NCBI GenBank assembly: GCA_003565735.1
Contig: PXBB01000167.1
Location: 1-32,195 of the forward strand
Source: Bacteroidales bacterium
GTDB lineage: Bacteria; Bacteroidota; Bacteroidia; Bacteroidales; PXBB01
Reading direction: 5' to 3'
DNA: 32,195 bases
The notes under the pieces were generated by a model. It was not told the DNA's origin. It saw nothing but the letters and a program-made list of their open reading frames with translations, and did no database searches. Within the stretch, counting starts at the first letter, position 1. Every line of letters begins with the position of its first letter. The position numbers and the translations under genes were made by a program. Of this stretch, positions 26,613 through 32,195 are shown piece after piece.

Positions 26613-27869
26613 ATGGTAAGCGTACATATAATAAGCATAGGCAATGAGTTGCTAAGTGGTGTGACAAATACCAATGCCTCCTGGCTTGCCTCACAGCTTT
26701 TTGCCAATAGCATACCTGTAAGCAAGGTACACACCATAGCTGATGAGCCAAAGACCTTAAAAAAATGCCTTGACGAGGCACTCGCTTAAGCAGATATCGT
26801 TATTACGACAGGAGGTCTTGGCCCTACTGTTGATGATATAACCAAAAAGGTGCTTTGCAAATATTTTAATTGTGGGCTTAAGTTTAGCCATAGCACCTAT
26901 GATAATATTGAAAAGCTGTTTAATTCCCGCGGTCTTTCTGTAACACAAACCAATAAGAAACAGGCCGAAATTCCTGAGATAGCCAGACCCATACCCAATA
27001 TTACGGGTACAGCTCCGGGTTTATGGTTCAATGTAAATGATAAAACATTGATAGCACTACCTGGCGTCCCTTTTGAAATGCACATAATGTTTTCAAATTT
27101 TATAGTGCCCGAACTAAAAAACAAATACAAACTGCCAAAGATTCTGAGTCGCACAGTTCTTACCCACGGACTGGGAGAATCTTTTTTATCAGATACCATT
27201 CATAAATGGGAAAAGCAGGTGCCAAGCTTCGTAAAGTTGGCTTATCTGCCGTCGCCCGGTCTTGTAAAAATACAATTGACAGGGGTTGATGATGCAAATG
27301 GTATGGTAAAGAACACCATTGATAAGCTGGTTACAGAACTTCAGGATATCATCCCTGATTATATTTTCGGATACGATCATCAAACATTACAAGAGCTAAC
27401 AGGCAGCTTGCTTTTAGCAAAAAAAGCAAAATTATCGATAGCAGAAAGTTGTACCGGGGGCTTCATCTCACATCTGATGACTTCATGTCCGGGGAGCTCT
27501 GAATATTACACGGGAGGCGTTGTAGCTTATGATAATGACTTAAAAATTCGACTGTTAAATATTGAAAAGACACTGATTGAGCAGTTTGGGGCCGTAAGTC
27601 AGCAAGTTGTTGAAGCCATGGCTCTCAATGTCAGAAAATTATTGAAAACCGATTACAGCATTGCCACCACCGGTATTGCCGGCCCCGGCGGTGGCTCTAA
27701 GGAAAAACCTGTGGGAACTGTTTGGATAGCCGTTGCTACACCTCATAAACTAAAGAGTCAAAAATTCAGGCTTGGACAAAACAGACAGACAAACATTGTT
27801 GTTGCAGCTCATACAGCCCTGAATATGTTGCGCAAAATTTTGGCAGCTGATGTACAGGAAGAGACCTAA
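26613..27869 (+). pseudogene. cinA: CinA-like protein / NMN deamidase, interrupted by one in-frame stop
   Basis: Read through as one frame, this is a full-length CinA of 418 codons. The N-terminal molybdopterin-binding-like domain starts MVSVHIISIGNELLSG and includes ITTGGLGPTVDD. The C-terminal PncC domain (nicotinamide mononucleotide deamidase) has AESCTGGFIS and the TTGIAGPGGGS motif. Codon 59 is TAA (26787-26789), sitting between ...CLDEALA and ADIVITTGGLGPT, both well conserved and in the same frame. A single base change would explain it (for example GAA to TAA). A GTG at 26850 could restart a 339-residue product that keeps the whole PncC domain but loses the start of the first domain. 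Either the gene is newly broken, it is partly functional through restart, or the base is a consensus error. Confidence 0.88.
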
Positions 27870-28158
27870 GCGGTATTATTCTCATTTCATTTTACCAAAC
27901 CGCTCACCAGAAAAGGCTGTTAAAATTGTCAGCTGGATTTATCCCGATGCAGTAATCTATGAAGTTGGTGAACACTTGAATCAAATTACTGTCTTGTGCT
28001 GCATATAGCAGCTCCAAATAATACCTATTGATATTGAGATAGTTATATTTCAATTTAAGGTGTTTTGAGTTTCCTATGGGATAAAACATGTAATTAAAAT
28101 TAAAGGTTTTCTTGTTTTATATATTATGCATGCACTCTAAGCATTTCCTGTATTCCTT

Positions 28159-28315
28159 GAGGCTGTCTCAAAACTCTTATTTTGGATTTTCACCGACATC
28201 TTTTCCCCGCCCTAAAGGGTGGATATCGCTGATTATCAGCACACCCTTAAGGTTCCGATAACTATCAGAAGGGGCAATGATGATTTTCAGCAAACGACAG
28301 TTTTGAGACAGCCTC
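28159..28315. mobile_element. MITE with perfect 17-bp terminal inverted repeats
   Basis: The ends are GAGGCTGTCTCAAAACT (28159-28175) and its exact reverse complement (28299-28315). The 157-bp interior has no coding capacity. Inside, CCTAAAGGGTG (28211-28221) pairs with CACCCTTAAGG (28242-28252) at 10 of 11 positions, around an apex GCTGA-TTA-TCAGC (28228-28240), so the element can fold into a long nested hairpin. I see no clear target-site duplication. The GGCTGTCTCA ends resemble those I remember for IS1182-type elements, but this is unverified. No transposase is nearby. Confidence 0.75.
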
Positions 28316-28418
28316 TATATGTTAATTAAAACAAGAACTTAAGACTATATTATTCCACATAGTGGATAAGCCAAGCACCCCATTTCTCAACAACATCAGT
28401 AAATTTTAATAATACTTG

Positions 28419-28474
28419 TTAATGTCCTAACGGACAAAAACAGAATTTTTCACTAATTCTTTTATGGACATTAA
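28419..28474. repeat. Inverted repeat with a small central palindrome
   Basis: TTAATGTCC (28419-28427) and GGACATTAA (28466-28474) form a 9-bp inverted repeat. The left arm also belongs to the palindrome TGTCC-TAAC-GGACA (28423-28436). A similar CCC-TAAC-GGG follows at 28477-28486. The shared TAAC core suggests related short repeats. Confidence 0.45.
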
Positions 28475-28575
28475 AGCCCTAACGGGTTATTGAATATCAT
28501 TCTATAATTTTTTACATTTGTTGAGAAGTTGTATAATTCAAATACTCAAGGGAATCAACATAAAGGAGGGTATCA

Positions 28576-28629
28576 ATGCTTAAACAGGGTGTTCCATTAC
28601 ACAAAACAGGAAGTCGGTATGACCTTTAA
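28576..28629 (+). CDS. Tiny ORF with strong Shine-Dalgarno, uncertain
   Basis: A 17-codon frame, MLKQGVPLHKTGSRYDL, starts at an ATG five bases after AAGGAGGG (28563-28570). Strong Shine-Dalgarno sequences are unusual in Bacteroidota, which makes this worth noting. The product resembles nothing I know. It may be a relic of a mobile element or chance. Confidence 0.2.
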   Translation: MLKQGVPLHKTGSRYDL

Positions 28630-28683
28630 TTAAAAGCATAAATAATAATGAAGGTTTAATACATGGAGGCTACGAAAAGTTCA

Positions 28684-29511
28684 TTACAAAGATTCTCTAT
28701 AAAGCGCGTGAAGCTTTACCAATTCATTAGCTTCTTTAACATCATGTACACGTAAAATGGCAGCCCCTTTTTCCAAAGCTATGGTATTGAGTACGGTTGT
28801 GCCATTTAATGCATCTTGCGGGTGTATATCAAGCGATTTATAAATCATGGATTTGCGTGATAAGCCTACCAGCACGGGAAAATCTAAAGTGGTAAAATAT
28901 TCGAGCTTGGCGAGAATTTCAAAATTATGCCGTTGTGTTTTCCCGAAGCCGAATCCCGGATCTATGATAATATCGGCAATGCCAGCCTGTTTTAATACCG
29001 CAATTCTTTCGGAAAGAAAAAACAAAATGCTTTTAACCACATGCTCGTATTGTGGGTCTTTCTGCATTGTGGCGGGGGTTCCCTGCATATGCATAATAAT
29101 GTAAGGCGCTTTATATTCTGAGATAACAGGTATCATCGTATGGTCATATTGACCGGCATACACATCATTAATAATATCGGCTCCTTCGTCCAGTGCTGCT
29201 TTAGCTATGCTTCCCCTGAAAGTATCTACAGACAAAATGCTGTCGGGGAAATATTTGCGGATGCTTTTTAAAACCGGTAATAGCCTTTCTAACTCTTCTT
29301 CGGGTGAAACTTCATCTGCCTGAGGTCTGGTAGATACAGCACCAATATCAATAATATCAGCGCCGTCTGAAAGTAGGCTTTCCGCTTTTTTTAAAGCCTT
29401 TTCAGTACTTTGGTATTTACCGCCATCATAAAAAGAATCAGGCGTCATATTTAAAATGCCCATAATAATGGGTCTTTCAAATTCAATAATTTTACCGCGA
29501 CAATTTATCAT
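28684..29511 (-). CDS. folP: Dihydropteroate synthase
   Basis: FolP condenses p-aminobenzoate with dihydropterin pyrophosphate to make dihydropteroate, in folate synthesis; it is the sulfonamide target. The TIM-barrel motifs are in order: MGILNMTPDSFYDGG (Asn21), DIGAVSTRP (loop 2), SVDTF (Asp96), INDVYAGQYD, IIIDPGFGFGKT (Asp184), VGLSRKSMI (Lys220) and LRVHDVKE (Arg254, His256). Length 275 residues is normal. The gene is divergent from the DUF1599 gene with 48 bases between starts, and no other folate gene is in the window. I see no change at conserved positions that would signal a sul-type resistant enzyme. Confidence 0.96.
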   Translation of the reverse strand: MINCRGKIIEFERPIIMGILNMTPDSFYDGGKYQSTEKALKKAESLLSDGADIIDIGAVSTRPQADEVSPEEELERLLPVLKSIRKYFPDSILSVDTFRGSIAKAALDEGADIINDVYAGQYDHTMIPVISEYKAPYIIMHMQGTPATMQKDPQYEHVVKSILFFLSERIAVLKQAGIADIIIDPGFGFGKTQRHNFEILAKLEYFTTLDFPVLVGLSRKSMIYKSLDIHPQDALNGTTVLNTIALEKGAAILRVHDVKEANELVKLHALYRESL

Positions 29512-29542
29512 TCGATTTTTTATTACTTTTACAAAGTTTTTA

Positions 29543-29550
29543 CAAAAATA
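29543..29550 (-). promoter_or_regulatory. Possible folP -7 element
   Basis: TATTTTTG on the minus strand, about 31 bases upstream of the folP ATG, fits TAnnTTTG. Its -33 element would lie inside the divergent DUF1599 coding sequence, so both genes may be promoted from this 48-bp gap. Confidence 0.35.
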
Positions 29551-29559
29551 TAATTTGAA

Positions 29560-30099
29560 ATGGAATTAACATTAAAACAATTTGATGATATTTTAAGCAT
29601 ATGCAAGGATGTATTTTACCATAAAATGAAAGATTATGGCAGTGCCTGGCGTATTTTGCGCCCCAGTTCGCTAACAGACCAAATTTATATTAAAGCCCAA
29701 CGCATAAGAAGCATTGACACAAAAGGAAAAGCAAAAGTTAATGAGGGCATTAAACCCGAATTCATTGGTATTATCAATTACTCTATTATGGCTCTGGTTC
29801 AAATTGAAAAAGCCGACAATGCAAATTTGTCAATCTCTATGGATGAGGCTGTAAACTTATACGAAAAATATGCAGCCGAAGCAAAAGAACTGCTCGAAAA
29901 CAAAAATCACGACTATGGCGAAGCTTGGCGCAATATGCGTGTCAGTTCTTTAACAGATATTATTCTAATGAAGCTGATGCGTATTAAACAAATTGAAGAC
30001 AACGCCGGCAAAACATTTGCTTCTGAAGGAGTAGAAGCCAACTATTTTGACATCATTAATTATGCTGTTTTTGCTATGATAAAACTGAATTTTGAATAA
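29560..30099 (+). CDS. DUF1599 domain protein with internal duplication
   Basis: This 179-residue cytoplasmic protein is built of two copies of the same unit. Copy one has DYGSAWRILRPSSLTD (25-40) and INYSIMALV (72-80). Copy two has DYGEAWRNMRVSSLTD (118-133) and INYAVFAMI (166-174). This two-repeat arrangement matches DUF1599, a conserved Bacteroidota family of unknown function. The family's helical, nucleotide-pyrophosphohydrolase-like appearance is only my impression. It is divergent from folP and ends 18 bases from the convergent lysC stop. Confidence 0.85.
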   Translation: MELTLKQFDDILSICKDVFYHKMKDYGSAWRILRPSSLTDQIYIKAQRIRSIDTKGKAKVNEGIKPEFIGIINYSIMALVQIEKADNANLSISMDEAVNLYEKYAAEAKELLENKNHDYGEAWRNMRVSSLTDIILMKLMRIKQIEDNAGKTFASEGVEANYFDIINYAVFAMIKLNFE

Positions 30100-30117
30100 T
30101 ACGGTCTTCTCTGATTA

Positions 30118-31383
30118 TTAGCGCAAAACAAACTGCACCGTATTTCTGCTTTTTTGTTCGAGAAGCACTTCTTTGTTCAGGCATACCTTCTTGATAGCTT
30201 CATCATTATAGTTTCTTACTGTAACCAACGTCAGTGAAGTATTGTAAAAAATCCTGAACTCATTATTTAATTCATTGATCAGTTGTGGCGCTTTAAGAGG
30301 GCCGTTGTCAACACAAATAGAAAAACTTAATGCGGAATTTTGCATCAAGTTGACCTTTATGTTATACTTTGAAAGCGCATTAAAAATACTGCTGATATTT
30401 TTCTCCACAATAAAAGAAAAATCGTTAGGAACAATGCTGATAAGTATTTGATTAAATTTGAAAATGTAGCAAGGGGTATCGTTCTGTACATTATTATTTT
30501 TATTAATGCATGTTCCTGCACTTTCGGGGTTGAGAAAGGACTTAACACGCAAAGGGATGCCGGCATTTTCGAGAGGTTTGATTGTTTTGGGATGTATCAC
30601 TGTAGCACCATAGTAGGCCAGTTCAATAGCATCGGAGTAAGTCAGGTGGTCTATTTTGATGGTTTCTTCAAACTGTTTTGGGTCAGCATTCAGCACCCCG
30701 TCAACATCTTTCCAAATGACCACCTCCTGAGCTTTCAAGCTATACCCTATTATAGCCGCCGTAAAGTCAGAGCCTTCACGGCCCAAAGTGGTTGTGTAAT
30801 TGTGCTCCGATGCGCCAATAAAACCTTGTGTTATGGCTATCCTGTAGCCTTTGGCAAGAACTTGCCGGTATGCCTTTTTAACTCTTGAAGGTGTTTGATC
30901 CCAATTCACACGGGCTTCTATGTATGTGGCATCTGTCCTGATAATATCGCGTGCATCTACCAGTATGTTCTTGTAACCATGAGCATTGAGATAATGGCTT
31001 AATATGGTTGACGACAAAAGTTCGCCATAAGAAACCATGCTATCGTATATGTAATTGTAGTTTGAGGCTGCCTGCTGCGACAGCTTATGGCGTAAAGAGC
31101 TGAAAAGCGCATCTAAATCTTTAAAAACAGCATTATCTTTATTTGTAAAAAGGGCTTCTATAATTTCAGTGTGGTAATTTTTTATGAATTCGTAATCTTC
31201 CTCAACCCTGTCTTTTTTACTGGCGTAACTGACCACTAAACGCTCAAAAGCATTAGTCATTTTTCCCATTGCCGATATGACAATAAACAACTCTTCGCCT
31301 TGATGTTTATCTAAAATGCGTACAAGATTTTTAAAGCTGGATACATTTCTGACCGAAGCCCCACCAAACTTAAAAACTTTCAT
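30118..31383 (-). CDS. lysC: Aspartate kinase (monofunctional)
   Basis: LysC phosphorylates aspartate, the first step toward lysine, diaminopimelate, threonine and methionine. It starts MKVFKFGGASVRNVSSF, the Bacteroidota form of the KFGGxS signature. The kinase domain has LGREGSDFTAA (200-210), WKDVDGVLNADP (224-235) and YYGATVIHPKT (257-267). Two ACT regulatory domains occupy about 305-420, so feedback control by end products is likely. The length is 421 residues. The open frame continues 40 codons upstream to 31503, but that part crosses a palindromic repeat (31457-31486) and a likely -7 element (31398-31405) and has no family match, so I start at 31383. Confidence 0.94.
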   Translation of the reverse strand: MKVFKFGGASVRNVSSFKNLVRILDKHQGEELFIVISAMGKMTNAFERLVVSYASKKDRVEEDYEFIKNYHTEIIEALFTNKDNAVFKDLDALFSSLRHKLSQQAASNYNYIYDSMVSYGELLSSTILSHYLNAHGYKNILVDARDIIRTDATYIEARVNWDQTPSRVKKAYRQVLAKGYRIAITQGFIGASEHNYTTTLGREGSDFTAAIIGYSLKAQEVVIWKDVDGVLNADPKQFEETIKIDHLTYSDAIELAYYGATVIHPKTIKPLENAGIPLRVKSFLNPESAGTCINKNNNVQNDTPCYIFKFNQILISIVPNDFSFIVEKNISSIFNALSKYNIKVNLMQNSALSFSICVDNGPLKAPQLINELNNEFRIFYNTSLTLVTVRNYNDEAIKKVCLNKEVLLEQKSRNTVQFVLR

Positions 31384-31397
31384 TAGTTTTTTTAAGG

Positions 31398-31405
31398 CAA
31401 AATTA
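31398..31405 (-). promoter_or_regulatory. Possible lysC -7 element
   Basis: TAATTTTG on the minus strand matches TAnnTTTG and ends about 15 bases before the ATG at 31383. It would leave a very short leader and argues against any start upstream of it. Confidence 0.4.
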
Positions 31406-31456
31406 TAAAAAAAAATCAAAAGCCTGTATTCGGTAGGCAGAGGAACTATATAAGTA

Positions 31457-31486
31457 GCCACGGGTGGCGCTTCGCTTACCCGTGGC
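31457..31486. repeat. Perfect 9-bp-stem hairpin upstream of lysC
   Basis: GCCACGGGT (31457-31465) pairs with ACCCGTGGC (31478-31486). The loop itself can form GCG-CTT-CGC, giving a stacked structure. On the plus strand it is followed by CTTTTT, as in an intrinsic terminator, but no plus-strand gene leads into it nearby. It probably belongs with the other short palindromes in this region. Confidence 0.6.
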
Positions 31487-31527
31487 CTTTTTAAAAAATT
31501 CAATAAAGCTGTAATGACAGATTTCTC

Positions 31528-31545
31528 CTCCGATAAAAATCGGAG
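31528..31545. repeat. Perfect 7-bp-stem hairpin
   Basis: CTCCGAT-AAAA-ATCGGAG lies between lysC and the decayed barrel gene. No T-tract follows. A looser TACCGG...CCGGTA inverted repeat begins about 15 bases further on. It may be the same class of dispersed palindrome as 31457-31486. Confidence 0.5.
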
Positions 31546-31677
31546 TCTAAATGACTTTTACCGGTAGTCTTTTGTCATTCCGGTAGCTATTGGATATCAG
31601 CATGATAAACTGCAAGGGCGCTTGGCCAATAGCCGCTTGCGTTTGTGTTAATGCAGACTGTATGAATAACACAAAGG

Positions 31678-32091
31678 CTAGAAGTAAAACCTGACTATGA
31701 CATTTGAATTGGTGAAAAATATTTTTTGACCTTTTAAATTATCTTCTAAATATGCCACTAACTGAAGTTCACTGCTGATACTGAAATGATTCATGAAAAA
31801 ATATTCACCACCCACGACACCTGCCAAAAAATGAATTTCATTTCTTTGCCCGCTGTGATTTTCTGTAATGTTTTTCCACGTCCTTAACCCGTATAAAAGA
31901 TTAAATTGATTCTGTGGTGTTTTGCCAAATACACCAAGCCCATAAGTCAATGCCTCGGAATTTTGACGAATTGTAAAGCCGTATTCCAAATCCACTCTGA
32001 CTTTTCTTGATAAATTAGCGGTTAAGAAAAATGAATTCTTAGATATATCTTCCTGTTTAAACAAATTCGGAGTCAAAGTAAACGACCACCG
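31678..32091 (-). pseudogene. 3' remnant of an outer-membrane beta-barrel gene
   Basis: The frame encodes about 138 residues that look like the last strands of an outer-membrane barrel. They show alternating hydrophobic positions, regular turns (TYGLGVFGKTPQNQFNLLYGL) and the terminal strand SNVIVRFYF, which ends in Phe as barrels do. There is no signal peptide and no ATG at the 5' side, only a TTG at 32076. The frame is closed by a TGA (32092-32094) that lies inside a perfect hairpin at 32086-32104. The natural-looking sequence (SFTLTPNLFKQED) begins right at the edge of that hairpin. I conclude that the N-terminal half is missing and the break coincides with the repeat. The parent family is not identifiable. 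Confidence 0.65.
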
Positions 32092-32104
32092 TCAGAGACG
32101 GTGG
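32086..32104. repeat. Perfect 8-bp-stem hairpin at the gene break
   Basis: CCACCGTC-AGA-GACGGTGG. It abuts the 5' end of the barrel remnant and supplies the stop codon that closes its frame. Another hairpin follows 14 bases away, as in the tandem pair at 16451-16497. Confidence 0.6.
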
Positions 32105-32118
32105 CTTTAAGAAATACA

Positions 32119-32135
32119 ACCCTCTAAAAGAGGGT
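32119..32135. repeat. Perfect 7-bp-stem hairpin
   Basis: ACCCTCT-AAA-AGAGGGT. On the minus strand it overlaps the stop of the short frame entering from the window edge and could be its terminator, or it is the second member of a tandem palindrome pair with 32086-32104. Confidence 0.55.
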
Positions 32136-32195
32136 AAAATCTTTGCGGTCTGACTCATTTTTCTTTTCTTCTGCTTCCTGATATTTCACATACCT
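32124..32195 (-). CDS. Possible C-terminal end of a gene cut by the window edge
   Basis: One minus-strand frame is open from the window edge to a TAG at 32124-32126 and encodes 23 residues, RYVKYQEAEEKKNESDRKDF followed by TLF. The other two minus frames close quickly. The charged composition could be a real helical C-terminus, but the stretch is purine-rich and short, so chance is possible. Confidence 0.3.
   Translation of the reverse strand, partial: RYVKYQEAEEKKNESDRKDFTLF

Larger units (their letters stand above)
27870..28683. other. Long gene-free region with a MITE and palindromes
   Basis: About 814 bases separate cinA from folP, the largest gap in the window. It holds a 157-bp MITE at 28159-28315, an inverted repeat at 28419-28474 and a tiny ORF with a strong ribosome-binding sequence at 28576. 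A 61-codon minus-strand frame at 27904-28089 is not recognisable and may be chance or a gene relic. Two small hairpins (for example GCTGC-ATATA-GCAGC near 28002) are also present. Confidence 0.6.

Noticed and set aside
27904-28089. 61-codon minus-strand frame in the cinA-folP gap
   Set aside because: No family resemblance, no promoter or clear initiation signal. It could be a relic but I cannot support it as a gene.
31384-31503. 40-codon N-terminal extension of lysC
   Set aside because: It crosses a perfect palindrome and a likely -7 element, and has no resemblance to aspartokinases, which begin at MKVFKFGGAS.
1-32195. tRNA, rRNA, CRISPR arrays, riboswitches, phage or complete IS elements
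   Set aside because: I looked through the intergenic regions on both strands and saw no cloverleaf, no regularly spaced direct repeats, no recognisable aptamer and no transposase or integrase.

Overview
The window reads as a piece of a Bacteroidota chromosome, AT-rich and mostly housekeeping. The assignment rests on several family markers seen together: a viroplasmin-type RNase H, DUF4294, a WbqC-like protein, DUF1573 and DUF1599 proteins, an aspartokinase beginning KFGGAS, and a lipoprotein alpha-2-macroglobulin next to PBP1C. Several genes are also preceded by the Bacteroidota promoter signature TAnnTTTG, once with a textbook TTTG 19 bases upstream. The order or genus cannot be told from what I see. 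No rRNA, tRNA, CRISPR array, phage module or complete IS was found.

Layout. 1-1640 (+): a small DUF5652-like membrane protein, then a secreted alpha/beta hydrolase that lacks a normal start codon. 1778-4102 (-): topA. 4262-5578 (+): miaB. 5641-6914 (-): tpx and an RNase H with a viroplasmin domain. 7047-8354 (+): murA, with Asp in place of the fosfomycin-target Cys. 8363-16253 (-): a two-gene unit of a giant thioester-containing alpha-2-macroglobulin lipoprotein and PBP1C. 16674-18869 (-): prmC, a WbqC-like gene and a DUF4294 gene. 19010-20758 (+): an Ig-like-domain lipoprotein. 20778-23859 (-): a tightly coupled trio of inositol monophosphatase, NfeD/ClpP-class membrane protease and an unrecognised envelope protein. 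24073-27869 (+): mpl, a DUF1573 protein and a cinA interrupted by one in-frame TAA. 28684-29511 (-): folP. 29560-30099 (+): an internally duplicated DUF1599 protein. 30118-31383 (-): lysC. 31678-32091 (-): the 3' remnant of an outer-membrane barrel gene.

Many genes concern the cell wall and envelope. MurA makes a precursor, Mpl recycles peptidoglycan tripeptide, LysC feeds diaminopimelate, and PBP1C polymerises and cross-links. The macroglobulin is expected to guard the periplasm against proteases. FolP, MiaB, PrmC, TopA and RNase H are general metabolism and information genes.

Non-coding structure concentrates in three places: 16254-16673 (two tandem perfect hairpins), 27870-28683 (a 157-bp MITE with perfect 17-bp terminal inverted repeats plus smaller palindromes) and 31384-32195 (four perfect hairpins around a decayed gene). 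I did not find a convincing new multi-gene system. The best leads are the coupled phosphatase-NfeD-envelope trio, the MITE, the hairpin family, and the two apparently single-base lesions (hydrolase start, cinA stop), which may be real decay or consensus errors.
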